From: Pontibacter ramchanderi
GTDB lineage: Bacteria > Bacteroidota > Bacteroidia > Cytophagales > Hymenobacteraceae
Reading direction: 5' to 3'
DNA length: 58,921 nucleotides
Assembly: GCF_002846395.1 (NCBI RefSeq)
Contig: NZ_PJMU01000006.1
Location: 1 to 58,921 of the forward strand
The translations under genes were made by a program, and so were the position numbers. Below the pieces are notes generated by a model. It was not told the DNA's origin. It was given only the letters and a program-made list of their open reading frames with translations, and made no database searches. This document shows, in pieces, positions 8,157-18,722 of the stretch. How positions within the stretch are numbered: the stretch's first letter is position 1; every line of letters starts with the position of its first letter.

Positions 8157-8651
8157 TTACCTGATGGGAAGTCTCTTTTTGGCTTCCGCTTCAGCCAAAG
8201 ACATAAGCAGGCCATGCACCCCATCCTGCAAATCTAGCAGGGCTTTGGGGCCACCTTCCTCTTGTTTTACCCGCTTTGCTTCCTTTCCGGATTTATAAAA
8301 CGCCGTGATTGTGGCGGGCATGTCGCTCCAATTGGTCAGGTAGGTGTCGCGCAGAGAGCTAATGTCTACCTGCGCGATACCTTGCTGGAGCTCATTTAGT
8401 TGTTGCGCTGTAAGCGTGAAAGTGACTGTGTCTATCACAGGAACATGGCTATAACCGATGTAGCGAACACTGCCATCCTCCAAAAACGTGGCTTCGTAGG
8501 AGGGACAGGTGCCCAGGCAGGGTGTTTTTTGGAAATGCAACAAGGGTATAGCCGATGCCTGCACACTGCCTTTTTGCGTGGCGCTACAGCTGGCCATCAG
8601 GAGAAACCCCAGTCCCAGGCTAAGTTTCAGCAATATAGACAGTGTGTGCAT
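8157..8651 (-). CDS. DUF6438-type lipoprotein
   Basis: A 164-residue lipoprotein: the signal peptide ends in the lipobox LMASC (Cys about 22). The core carries TPCLGTCPSYEATFLEDGSV, the P-C-x-G-x-C-P-x-Y signature that I associate with DUF6438, where the two cysteines probably form a disulfide. The function is unknown. It starts 14 bp after the stop of another small lipoprotein gene in the same orientation, so the two are probably an operon. It has one central domain and no membrane segment apart from the signal. Confidence 0.75.
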   Translation of the reverse strand: MHTLSILLKLSLGLGFLLMASCSATQKGSVQASAIPLLHFQKTPCLGTCPSYEATFLEDGSVRYIGYSHVPVIDTVTFTLTAQQLNELQQGIAQVDISSLRDTYLTNWSDMPATITAFYKSGKEAKRVKQEEGGPKALLDLQDGVHGLLMSLAEAEAKKRLPIR

Positions 8652-8665
8652 ACCGATTCGTTTTG

Positions 8666-9265
8666 CTATTGTCCCTGCGGTAGTTTACGAAATTTTCCTT
8701 GCTCCAGCACATAGGCGGCTGGCTCGCAATAAGGGCACTCTACATAGTTATGGGACGAATCCGGCGGATTTACGATAAAAATGCGGCTATCCGGACTGAA
8801 CTGCGCGCCAGTGCTGCTCTGCAACTTGTCGAGCACTTTGCCATCCTGGCGGTCCACTACATAATGCTCCTGACAGGTGGTGCCGCAGCCAACGGTGACA
8901 ACCGTATACCTGCCGGCAAAATTTATACCTTGTTTCAGACCTTCCTGCAAGGCTGAGCGGTACTGTGAGGCATCGGCATGGCTGGATTCATCGAGTGGTG
9001 CCAAACGCCCTTTGTAAGCCTCTTGCACCCGAAAAGCCTCGTCGCTCTGGTAGGCCTCCATGCGCAGGCGGTAGCGCTGGTAAAGTTCGGGGTTCTCGTC
9101 CGAGGTAATGGGTGTGCGTACCGAGTCGCGTTGCAGGTGCTCCTCCAGCTTGGGGTGTGTGCTGGCAATCGTTTTTTCTTCTTCTGCCTTTTGCTGGCAG
9201 GCTGCTCCCACTACCGCCATAAACGACAGAGGCAGCAGGAGGTAGGGTAGTGTATTCTTTCGCAT
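8666..9265 (-). CDS. Putative lipoprotein with conserved VGCGTTCQ motif
   Basis: A 199-residue protein with a lipoprotein signal (hydrophobic segment, then VGAAC, Cys about 23). The N-terminal third is charged and probably a linker. The conserved part from about residue 95 contains GINFAGRYTVVTVGCGTTC and QFSPDSRIFIVNPP, followed by YVECPYCEPAAY. This resembles a widespread uncharacterised secreted family with a G-C-G-x-x-C motif. I cannot assign a function. It is the first gene of a two-gene operon with the DUF6438 lipoprotein. Confidence 0.7.
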   Translation of the reverse strand: MRKNTLPYLLLPLSFMAVVGAACQQKAEEEKTIASTHPKLEEHLQRDSVRTPITSDENPELYQRYRLRMEAYQSDEAFRVQEAYKGRLAPLDESSHADASQYRSALQEGLKQGINFAGRYTVVTVGCGTTCQEHYVVDRQDGKVLDKLQSSTGAQFSPDSRIFIVNPPDSSHNYVECPYCEPAAYVLEQGKFRKLPQGQ

Positions 9266-9316
9266 GATTTTAATATAGGTACAGGGCTATACGCAAATCA
9301 GCAAATATGGTCAAAC

Positions 9317-9348
9317 AAAAAAGCCCCGATCTGTGTCGGGGCTTTTTT
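9317..9348 (-). terminator. Terminator of yidC (U-tract on both sides)
   Basis: AAAAAAGCCCCGA / TCGGGGCTTTTTT, a perfect 13-bp stem with a 6-base loop, 16 bp past the yidC stop. The symmetric A/T flanks allow it to work in both directions. Confidence 0.9.
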
Positions 9349-9363
9349 CTCAGGTATGGGAAA

Positions 9364-11211
9364 TTATTTCTTTTTCACTTTCGGGTTGTTGCGGCGCTCC
9401 TGCTCCTTTTCGGAAGCGGCACGCATGGCTTCCTGCATACGCTCCGTGAACGATGGACCACCTGTTTTCTTCTTCTCTTTGCGCTTGTCGCGGTTTTCCT
9501 CCAGCTTTCTTCTGATCTTGTCTTCATCCACGAACTTACGCATCAGCGACATCTGCCCAAAGGTCACCATGTTCGACACGAAATAATAGAAGGAAAGTCC
9601 GGCTGGGAATGAATTCAGCACAAACATGAAGATGATTGGCATCAGGTACATGTAGAACTTCATCGGGCCCTGCATCGACACGTTCATCTGGTTATTTGAC
9701 CAGGTATAGAGGATCGTGGAGGCCGTCATCAGCAGCGTGAACATACTCACGTGGCTGCCATAGAAAGGTATCGTGAACGGCAGGTTCACAAACACGTCGT
9801 AGGTCGAGAGGTCATCCGCCCACAGGAAGGCCTCCTGGCGTAATTCAATGGAGTTCGGGAAGAAGTTGAACATCGCAAACAGGATCGGAAGCTGCAGGAG
9901 CATCGGGATACAGCCGCTCAGCGGGTTCACGCCCATTTCGCCGTACAGCTTCATGGTTTCCATCTGCGTTTTCTGCATGTCACCGTCGTTGCGCTCCTTA
10001 ATGGCGTCGATCTCAGGCTTCAGCACCTTCATTTTCGCCATCGACATGTGCGACTTGTAGGTCAGTGGGAGGAGGATCAGCTTAATGTAAAGCACCAGCA
10101 GGATGATGATGATGCCGTAGCTGCCAATGTAATTCTCCAGGAAGTCGAAAGCCGGGATGATGATGAGTTTATTCACCCACGAGAAGATGCCCCAGCCCAG
10201 GTCAAGGTTCTTGTTGAACTCGTTGCCCATGTGCTTCAGGATCTTGTAGTCGTTCGGACCGAAGTAGTACGTAAACTCACCCTTGCCGCTTAACAGGTCA
10301 GCTGTCGGGATCAGGATCTCGGAGTTCAGGGTTTTCACAACGGCCGTATCTGCCGGGTTGGTCACGGCCTCCAGTTTGGCGCCTGAGAATGTGTTGGTAG
10401 CAATAATACCGGCTGTGAAGAAGTTCTGTTTGTTGGCTACCCACTTCATTGGCTCCGAAATGGTTTCAGCCTCAGTTCCTTCCGAAATAGACAGGTGATC
10501 AAAGCTCTCGTCGGCCGTGTAGTAATTGATAGTCGACTTGGCCCGGTTTTGCGGCATGTCTTTCTCCAGCTGCTTCAACTGGTCGTTCCAGACCATGGTC
10601 ACGTTTTCGCCACTGATCTGGTTGTTCAAGCCTTTGAAATCCAGTTTATACCCAACCTGAAAGCTGTTGTCGAACAAGGTATAGGTCTGGTCGATGGACT
10701 GGCCATTGCCGAGGTCGGCACGGTACGTGATGGTTTGCGCAGGCACGTCACCTACCGTCACCGTCTGCACCTGCGAAGGTGAAAAATACAGATCGGAGAG
10801 ACGGATGTTCTTGCCGTCGTTCGTGGTGAACTGCACGTCGGTGCGGCTGCTCTCACGGTCGAACAAAACCAGCGTATTGCCCTTGTAGTCTTTGTAGTTT
10901 TTCAGCACAACCTCTTCTACCTGACCGCCTTTGCTGTTGAAGCGCACGGTCATGTTTTGGTTTTCGAGGGTTGCTGTGCTGGCCTCGCCTGTGCCTGCAG
11001 CGCTAAAGGTGCCCAGTGTGGCGGCGCGTCGGACTTGTGCCAGCGAATCGTTTTCTGCTACAGGAGCGGGTCCCGTCTGCACCTGCTCTACCTTGGCTGT
11101 CTGGTCAAATGCAGTTGTGTTGGCTTCTTCGTTCGTTCCCGAGAAGAAGAAGGAGTAAGCCAGCAGGAGCACGGCAATCAATCCAAAGCCAATAGCTTGA
11201 TTTCTATCCAT
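9364..11211 (-). CDS. yidC: Membrane protein insertase YidC
   Basis: A 615-residue YidC/Oxa1-family insertase. There is an N-terminal membrane helix (residues about 5-24), a large periplasmic beta-super-sandwich domain (about 60-350), and a C-terminal insertase domain with membrane segments around 360-385, 420-445, 495-515 and 525-550. The core domain includes YKSHMSMAKMKVLKPEIDAI and LSGCIPMLLQLPILFAMF. The basic C-terminal tail (KRKEKKKTGG, then KVKKK) probably contacts the ribosome. It inserts inner-membrane proteins with or without SecYEG. It lies 30 bp downstream of pyrG in the same orientation, a gene order common in this phylum, and ends at a strong terminator. Confidence 0.95.
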   Translation of the reverse strand: MDRNQAIGFGLIAVLLLAYSFFFSGTNEEANTTAFDQTAKVEQVQTGPAPVAENDSLAQVRRAATLGTFSAAGTGEASTATLENQNMTVRFNSKGGQVEEVVLKNYKDYKGNTLVLFDRESSRTDVQFTTNDGKNIRLSDLYFSPSQVQTVTVGDVPAQTITYRADLGNGQSIDQTYTLFDNSFQVGYKLDFKGLNNQISGENVTMVWNDQLKQLEKDMPQNRAKSTINYYTADESFDHLSISEGTEAETISEPMKWVANKQNFFTAGIIATNTFSGAKLEAVTNPADTAVVKTLNSEILIPTADLLSGKGEFTYYFGPNDYKILKHMGNEFNKNLDLGWGIFSWVNKLIIIPAFDFLENYIGSYGIIIILLVLYIKLILLPLTYKSHMSMAKMKVLKPEIDAIKERNDGDMQKTQMETMKLYGEMGVNPLSGCIPMLLQLPILFAMFNFFPNSIELRQEAFLWADDLSTYDVFVNLPFTIPFYGSHVSMFTLLMTASTILYTWSNNQMNVSMQGPMKFYMYLMPIIFMFVLNSFPAGLSFYYFVSNMVTFGQMSLMRKFVDEDKIRRKLEENRDKRKEKKKTGGPSFTERMQEAMRAASEKEQERRNNPKVKKK

Positions 11212-11241
11212 TTAATGAGAAATAAATAATGTGTGTTGGTT

Positions 11242-12861
<1,620 letters not shown>

Positions 12862-12982
12862 TTAGGTTAAACATTATGGGCTGTAAAGTTACGGGAATTA
12901 TTTGATTTTACCGTACGCACAGGTATTGTTCTACTTTTTGCATAGGATATCTTTCTTAATATTCAACCCCTGTTCTAAATAA

Positions 12983-13011
12983 AAAGCCCCAGCCAAAGTG
13001 GCCGGGGCTTT
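12983..13011 (-). terminator. Terminator of the DUF5117 protease gene
   Basis: Stem AAAGCCCCAGCC / GGCCGGGGCTTT with one mismatch, a 5-base loop, and TTTTT following on the minus strand; 22 bp past the stop at 13034. Confidence 0.8.
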
Positions 13012-13033
13012 CTTCATCATAAAAACAGGAAAA

Positions 13034-15541
13034 TTAGCTTTTCGGGTTCAGGATGTTGTCGATGCGCACCAATGCGTCCTGCAGGTGGTACTTGGTCATC
13101 GAGTCCGATGTCTTCGGCAGGGAAGCCCTGATCTGGTTGCGGAGCGCAGTCAGTTCGCCGCGTACCATCGGCCGGATATCCGATTGGGATACCTTCACGG
13201 TGGTAACGCCTGCAAATGCACGCACATTGGCAGGCACAGAGGGCTGCTCTTCTTTCATCAGGAACTCCATGCGGTCGAGGTAACCGCGCTGCAGGTTGCG
13301 GCGGTACATGTCCACGGTTTTGCCGCTTCCAATCTCGGACCAAACGCCGTTGCGCAGGTCGGCCATCATCTCAGGCAAAGTATAGGTTTTGCTGCCAAGC
13401 GCCGCCTGCGACTCGAGCAGGCGCTGCATACGGCCCGGATCCAGCACATTGTTCAGGATGTTCACCTGCGCCGTACGGATACGCTCCACGGCACCAGCCG
13501 ATTCGATCTTGCGCAGGATGTTCTGGTCCAGCATCCAGGTTGGGGTGGCCAGGCCTTGCTCATTAAGGAACTTCATGGCACGCTGCTGCTTTTCCTTTGG
13601 CACGGCTGCGTACACGTCGCCTTTCTGGTCGTAGGTCTTGTAGTTTTCGTACACGCCGCCGATGTTCGCCGTTACGTGGCCCATGTAGCGGTTCCACTGG
13701 CCCAGCACCTGGCTGTACATCTCCTGCAGGTCGTCGTAGTTTTTATTCTCCTCTTTCGTCCACTCCATCAGGTTTGGCATGATGCGCTTCAGGTTGAGGA
13801 TGCCGTAATGGCTGGCCAGCATGGCATCGTCGCCCAGGTCCTCTGTCTGAGAAGAGGGGTCAACCGGGTTGCCCTGCTGACGGCCGAAGCGGTACATCGG
13901 GTCGTCGCCTTTCTCCAGGATCCACTGCGACAGCTTGGCCACGTTGTCATATCCGTTCATCTCCGGGAAGTAGGTATAGCCCCACTTCACAGAGTGCTTG
14001 TCATATACACCGATGCCTGGCATCAGCGCCACACCCTTGTCCTCTGGCTGCGCCACGTAGTTGAAACGGGCATAGTCCATGATAGAGGGGGCGGTACCCA
14101 TTTCTTTTGTGAATTTGGCGTCGCGCAGCTTCTCTACCGGGAAGGCGGCGCTGGAACCCATGTTGTGCGGCAGACCCAGGGTATGGCCTACTTCGTGCGC
14201 CGACACAAAGCGGATCAGTTCGCCCATCACTTCGTCTTTAAACTTCACGCCGCGTGCATCCGGGTTCACGGCAGCTGTCTGCACAAAGTACCAGTTGCGC
14301 AGCAGGTTCATCACGTTGTGGTACCAGCCGATATGGCTTTCCAGGATCTCACCGGAGCGCGGGTCGTGTACGTTCGGTCCGTAGGCGTTCTGCGTCTCCG
14401 ATGAAAAGTAACGGATCACCGAGTAGCGCGCATCTTCGGTGCTGAACTCCGGATCCTCTTCTGGCGAAGGCGGATCCTTGGCAATGATGGCGTTCTTGAA
14501 GCCAGCCGCCTCAAAGGCTTTGTTCCAGTCCTCCACGCCTTGTTTCAGGTATGGGCGCCATTTCATTGGCGTAGCCGGGTCGATGTAGTATACGATCGGC
14601 TTGATCGGCTCTACCAGTTCGCCACGGGCATAGGCTTCTTTGTCTTTCGGCTCGAGTCTCCAGCGCACAATGTAGCGGCGCTTAGCGGCACGCTGCTCGT
14701 CGGTACCGTAATCGGTCTGCGACAGGGTGAAATAACCTACGCGCTCGTCGAACCGACGGGCCGGCATCGGCACTTTGGGAAGCAGGAGCATGGAGTGGTT
14801 CAGCTCAACCGTAATGGTGCCGGCGTTGGAGTTGGCAGGCGGATCAGTGGCCTCGTAGGTCATAAGCGAGCGGGCCTCGATGTTGATCGGGAAGCTCTTG
14901 ATGCTTTCTACAAAGGAGCGCTTGTCGTCCAGACGCTTCACTTTATAGGTCTCGCGCTGGCGCTTGTTCAAACCAAGAGCCTGCACGTCTTTCGAGAAGA
15001 AGTCGGTTACTTCCACCACCGAGGCGCCGTTGTTGAAGGCTTTTACATCAAATGCCTGAATAACGGGGGCCAGGTTGGAATTCTGTACTGAATGGAAGAT
15101 CTCGAGGGTGTCGCTGGCCACGTTCTGGTAAGAGATCAGGCGCAGCAAAATGCGGTTGCCTTTTTTCTCCCAGCGCAGCATCTGGCGATTCAGCTCCTCG
15201 CCACCGTAGCCTAAATTGGTCGCAGTTTTGGCGATGCGGCTCACCATGAGCATGTCGCGGTTCAGGAGCGTGTCCGGAATCTCGTAATAGTATTTATCGT
15301 CGATGCGGTGCACCTTGAACAGGCCCTCATCGGTTACAGCATTCGGGGTGATGACGCTGGCATAGGGTTTTACACCGTTGTCGTCTTTTTTAGCAGCTGG
15401 TGCAGCCTGTGTGGTAGTGGCTTCCTGCTTGGCTTTTTTCTTCTTCTTTTTTTCCTTGCTCTGGGCAAAGGCAGGTGGTGCTACAAGCGCACCAGCCAGA
15501 AGCAGAGTAGCCAGCCGGGCATAGCGTACATTTTTGCTCAT
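13034..15541 (-). CDS. Zinc-dependent metalloprotease, DUF5117/DUF4953 family
   Basis: An 835-residue secreted protein: the signal peptide is at residues 1-26, followed by a lysine-rich stretch (KEKKKKKKAK) and a linker rich in A, Q and T. The DUF5117-type N-terminal domain follows. The zinc site HEVGHTLGLPH (about residue 447) is an HExxHxxGxxH metzincin motif. The C-terminal domain is helical. The usual location is the periplasm or cell surface; substrates are unknown. It is a paralogue of the 810-residue protein at 26319-28751, which has the same domain order but lacks the lysine-rich stretch. Transcribed alone, from the 15542-15853 gap. Confidence 0.88.
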   Translation of the reverse strand: MSKNVRYARLATLLLAGALVAPPAFAQSKEKKKKKKAKQEATTTQAAPAAKKDDNGVKPYASVITPNAVTDEGLFKVHRIDDKYYYEIPDTLLNRDMLMVSRIAKTATNLGYGGEELNRQMLRWEKKGNRILLRLISYQNVASDTLEIFHSVQNSNLAPVIQAFDVKAFNNGASVVEVTDFFSKDVQALGLNKRQRETYKVKRLDDKRSFVESIKSFPINIEARSLMTYEATDPPANSNAGTITVELNHSMLLLPKVPMPARRFDERVGYFTLSQTDYGTDEQRAAKRRYIVRWRLEPKDKEAYARGELVEPIKPIVYYIDPATPMKWRPYLKQGVEDWNKAFEAAGFKNAIIAKDPPSPEEDPEFSTEDARYSVIRYFSSETQNAYGPNVHDPRSGEILESHIGWYHNVMNLLRNWYFVQTAAVNPDARGVKFKDEVMGELIRFVSAHEVGHTLGLPHNMGSSAAFPVEKLRDAKFTKEMGTAPSIMDYARFNYVAQPEDKGVALMPGIGVYDKHSVKWGYTYFPEMNGYDNVAKLSQWILEKGDDPMYRFGRQQGNPVDPSSQTEDLGDDAMLASHYGILNLKRIMPNLMEWTKEENKNYDDLQEMYSQVLGQWNRYMGHVTANIGGVYENYKTYDQKGDVYAAVPKEKQQRAMKFLNEQGLATPTWMLDQNILRKIESAGAVERIRTAQVNILNNVLDPGRMQRLLESQAALGSKTYTLPEMMADLRNGVWSEIGSGKTVDMYRRNLQRGYLDRMEFLMKEEQPSVPANVRAFAGVTTVKVSQSDIRPMVRGELTALRNQIRASLPKTSDSMTKYHLQDALVRIDNILNPKS

Positions 15542-15853
15542 AATGGGCGGAAGATTAGGTTAGGTTAAGATTCGTGTTTTACAATATACCTGTTTCGGGT
15601 ATCAGATAAAAGACTATACATGAGAAGAATGGTTTAATGCCCTGACTAGCTAGCGTTTAATTTTTCTGTGTGCATTTATATAATGCTATTGGACATAAAC
15701 ATATCACAGAAAAACCAAGTACTTAATGAGGATGGGCTATACCTGACGCTATAGCCTGACTGGCTCCCTCTCATTAAGCAGCTCATGCTTAAATTTAGAC
15801 GTGCTTCGTCCTTGCATTTGACACGCAAATCTTCAATTCTTACTCAGAACAGC
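15542..15853. other. Divergent intergenic region with two TATACCTG copies
   Basis: Separates the minus-strand protease from the plus-strand TPR gene and should hold both promoters. TATACCTG occurs at 15585-15592 and 15738-15745; the second is followed by a partial echo, GCTATAGCCTG. No perfect TAnnTTTG box was found. Confidence 0.4.
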
Positions 15854-17470
15854 ATGCGAACATCACTTGTTATAGCCCTTGCCGTGTGCCTTGCCTTTGC
15901 TATTCCTGCCTACCAGGCAAACGCACAGGGGCACGCCACCAAGCACGGCACCGTGAATCTGACAACCTCCTGTAACGAACAGGCACAACAGCATTTTGAT
16001 ACCGGCCTGGCGCTCATGCACCACATGATGTATGAAGAGGCCGCTCAGGAGTTTACCGCCGCCGCGGAGGCTTCCCCTGATTGTGGCATGGCACTATGGG
16101 GCATCGCCATGAGCTATATCCACCCGCTTTGGGGGGAGCGCCCCTCAGATGACAACCTGCAGAAGGGAAAAGCGGCTGTAGAGAAGGCTCAGCAGCAAGC
16201 GCAAATGACCGAGAAAGAAAAAGCCTATGTGCAGGCTGTCACCCGGTTTTACGAGAATTGGGAGAACACCCCATATGCCGATCAGTTGAAGGCCTTTGAG
16301 CAAGGGTATAAAGAAGTGCACACTGCTTACCCGGACGAAGTGGAGGCGGCCGCTTTTTATGCCCTGGGCCAGTTGGCAACGGCACCCAAAACGGATAAGA
16401 CCTTTTCGAAACAGCAGGAAGCCGGAGCGCTGCTGGAGCAGCTGCATGCCCAAAATCCGGATCATCCCGGCCTTTTTCATTATATCATCCATGCCTACGA
16501 CAACCCCTTGCTGGCTAACAAAGCCGTAAAAGTATCACGTGAGTATGAGCGGATCGCTCCGGATGTGCCGCACGCCCTGCATATGCCGAGTCATATCTTT
16601 GTTCGCTTAGGCCAGTGGACCGATGCCGTGGACTGGAACATACGCTCTGCGGATGCGGCGCTTCGGCAGTCACCCAAAGAGACAGTGTCCATGCATTACC
16701 CACATGCCCTCGACTACATGGCTTATGGCTATCTGCAGCAGGGGCAGGACAAAAAAGCACAGGCAGTAGTTGACAAACTGGAGGCCGCCGCCGGCTATAC
16801 GCCCACCTTTGCGACGGCTTATGCACTGGCCGCTATACCTGCACGCCATGCGCTGGAAAGAGGAAAATGGGCAGAAGCGGCTCAATTGCCGGTTCGTTCA
16901 CCACAAAATTTCACCTGGTACAAATATCCTGGGGCGGAAGCCATTACCTATTTTGCCAAAGGTATAGGTGGCGCCCGATCCGGCAATACAGCAGTGGCAG
17001 AAGAGGCAATCGCCGCTCTTGACAAGCTGCGGACACAGCTGAAAGGGGCGGGCGAGACCTACTGGGCAGCACAGGTCGAGGCCCAGCAAATGACGGTGCA
17101 AGCCTGGCTGGCCTATCAAAAAGGGGATAAGGAAAAAGGATTGGCCCTGATGCGGGAGGCAGCTGACAAAGAAGATGCGCTGGATAAACACCCGGTTACG
17201 CCAGGCGCTGTGTTACCGGCCCGGGAGTTGCTCGGCGACATGCTTTTGCTCAGTAAGAAGCCAGCGGAAGCCCTGCAAGCCTACGAAACGAGCCTGAAGG
17301 TATCGCCGAAGCGTTATAACAGCCTGTACGGCGCAGCGCTCTCCGCTGAGCGGACAAAAGACAAAGAAAAGGCAAAACGCTATTATGCCGAGCTGCTCCA
17401 GATCAGTCCGGAAGCGGATGAAAGCCGCGAGAGCTGGGCACATGCCAAAAATTACGCTACTAAAAAGTAA
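15854..17470 (+). CDS. Secreted TPR-repeat protein
   Basis: About 538 residues. The start is placed at the ATG at 15854, which gives a proper signal peptide (hydrophobic core, then AYQANAQG); the frame is open from 15785 but the 23 extra residues would precede and spoil the signal. TPR-like helical repeats run through the protein: AQQHFDTGLALMHHMMYEEA near the N-terminus, and KAKRYYAELLQISP near the C-terminus. A central His-rich segment (PHALHMPSHIFVRLGQW) is conserved in a family of uncharacterised periplasmic TPR proteins. No catalytic motif is apparent. It is convergent with dinB with only 6 bp between the stops and no visible terminator. Confidence 0.8.
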   Translation: MRTSLVIALAVCLAFAIPAYQANAQGHATKHGTVNLTTSCNEQAQQHFDTGLALMHHMMYEEAAQEFTAAAEASPDCGMALWGIAMSYIHPLWGERPSDDNLQKGKAAVEKAQQQAQMTEKEKAYVQAVTRFYENWENTPYADQLKAFEQGYKEVHTAYPDEVEAAAFYALGQLATAPKTDKTFSKQQEAGALLEQLHAQNPDHPGLFHYIIHAYDNPLLANKAVKVSREYERIAPDVPHALHMPSHIFVRLGQWTDAVDWNIRSADAALRQSPKETVSMHYPHALDYMAYGYLQQGQDKKAQAVVDKLEAAAGYTPTFATAYALAAIPARHALERGKWAEAAQLPVRSPQNFTWYKYPGAEAITYFAKGIGGARSGNTAVAEEAIAALDKLRTQLKGAGETYWAAQVEAQQMTVQAWLAYQKGDKEKGLALMREAADKEDALDKHPVTPGAVLPARELLGDMLLLSKKPAEALQAYETSLKVSPKRYNSLYGAALSAERTKDKEKAKRYYAELLQISPEADESRESWAHAKNYATKK

Positions 17471-17476
17471 GCAAAG

Positions 17477-18550
17477 CTAAAACTCGAGCGTGAGCTGGTA
17501 ACCCTCCATTTTGTCGTGCTGGTAGAGCAGAGAGGAGGCCGTGATACCTAACAGTCGCACCGGGTAGGCTGGTAACTGGGGTGTGCGCAACAGGTCGCGG
17601 GCGATGGTGAAAATGGCATCGGCTGACTTGATTTCGCCCAGAAAGGTTTTGCTGCGGGTGGTCCGGTTGAAGTCGAAATACTTGATCTTGACCGTGATAG
17701 TCTTGGCTGTAGCCTGCAGTCGCTCCATGTCATGGGCCACTTCTTTGGCAAGCCTTTCCAACTCGATCAGCATCACTTCCTCTTCGGTCAGGTCCACCTC
17801 GTAGGTGCGCTCCGACCCAATGGATTTTCGGATGCGGTGCGGCTGTACCTCCCGGTCGTCCTGCGCGCGGGAGATGCGGTAATAATAGCGGCCTGTTTTG
17901 CCAAAGTGCCGCACCAACTCCTCCTCCGACTTTTCGCGCAAATCAGCGCCGGTCAGGATGCCCATGCTCTGCATTTTAGCCGCAGTTACCTTCCCGATGC
18001 CATAGAATTTCTCGATCGCCAGTTCGGCCACTATCTGCTCTGCCTTGTCAGGCGTGATCAGGGTAAAGCCATTGGGCTTGTTCATGTCTGAGGCGATCTT
18101 GGCCAGAAATTTATTGAAGGAAACCCCCGCCGAAGCCGTCAAACCAGTTTCCTCCAGAATCTTTGCCCTGATCTCGTTGGCGATGATGGTGGCGGAGGGC
18201 ATCCCGATCTTGTTTTCGGTCACGTCCAGGTAAGCTTCGTCCAGTGAAAGCGGCTCCACCAGGTCGGTGTAGGAGTAGAAGATCTCACGGATCTGGCGCG
18301 ACACAGCGCTGTATACCTCAAACCGGGGTTTCACGAAGATCAGCTGCGGACAGCGCTGTGCCGCGATTTTGGAGGCGAGGGCAGAATGCACGCCATACCT
18401 ACGAGCCTCGTAACTGGCCGCAGCCACCACGCCCCTGGCCCGCGAGCCACCTACGGCCACAGGTTTTCCGCGCAGCTCGGGGTTGTCGCGCTGCTCCACG
18501 GAGGCAAAAAAAGCGTCCATGTCGATATGGATGATCTTGCGGATGGGCAT
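17477..18550 (-). CDS. dinB: DNA polymerase IV (Y-family)
   Basis: A translesion DNA polymerase of 357 residues. Catalytic acidic residues are in IHIDMDAFFASVEQ (about 8-21; Asp10, Asp12) and SLDEAYLD (about 102-109; Asp104, Glu105). A helix-hairpin-helix thumb region lies near IEKFYGIGKVTAAKMQSMGI, and the little-finger domain covers about 240-350. A beta-clamp-binding motif could lie in the C-terminal SLLYQHDKMEGYQLTLEF. The promoter -7 box TATCTTTG (18555-18562) is only a few bases upstream of the ATG, so the mRNA may be leaderless. Confidence 0.96.
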   Translation of the reverse strand: MPIRKIIHIDMDAFFASVEQRDNPELRGKPVAVGGSRARGVVAAASYEARRYGVHSALASKIAAQRCPQLIFVKPRFEVYSAVSRQIREIFYSYTDLVEPLSLDEAYLDVTENKIGMPSATIIANEIRAKILEETGLTASAGVSFNKFLAKIASDMNKPNGFTLITPDKAEQIVAELAIEKFYGIGKVTAAKMQSMGILTGADLREKSEEELVRHFGKTGRYYYRISRAQDDREVQPHRIRKSIGSERTYEVDLTEEEVMLIELERLAKEVAHDMERLQATAKTITVKIKYFDFNRTTRSKTFLGEIKSADAIFTIARDLLRTPQLPAYPVRLLGITASSLLYQHDKMEGYQLTLEF

Positions 18551-18554
18551 GGTA

Positions 18555-18562
18555 CAAAGATA
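18555..18562 (-). promoter_or_regulatory. dinB -7 box (TATCTTTG) next to the start codon
   Basis: Perfect TAnnTTTG on the minus strand ending 5 bases before the dinB ATG. With the usual 4-6 base distance to +1, transcription would begin at or next to the start codon. Its upstream side is a run of GAGTTNRR octamers (18564-18603), so the -33 region lies in repeat DNA. Confidence 0.5.
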
Positions 18563-18563
18563 A

Positions 18564-18603
18564 GAGTTTAGGAGTTGGAGAGTTTGAGAGTTGAGGAGTT
18601 AAA
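18564..18603. repeat. Octamer tract (GAGTTNRR)x5
   Basis: Five head-to-tail units GAGTTTAG, GAGTTGGA, GAGTTTGA, GAGTTGAG, GAGTTAAA. The same unit recurs at 41570-41594 and, in inverted orientation, at 41687-41711. A related octamer TTGAGTGA dominates 47551-47602. Confidence 0.8.
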
Positions 18604-18722
18604 GTTTACAGCGGCGTGACATTGTTACGTTGTATACCTGATACATTATACTTTAATCACTTCAGCGATTCCATTCTGACAATTAGCACGTACTAGGTAT
18701 ACAAGTGCACAAAAAGAAAAAC

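Noticed and set aside
12998..14404. Long open frame (468 codons) on the plus strand
   Set aside because: It lies opposite the DUF5117 protease, whose signal peptide and zinc motif are clear; the antisense frame has a His/Val/Leu-rich composition with no domain, as expected for a shadow in GC-biased DNA.
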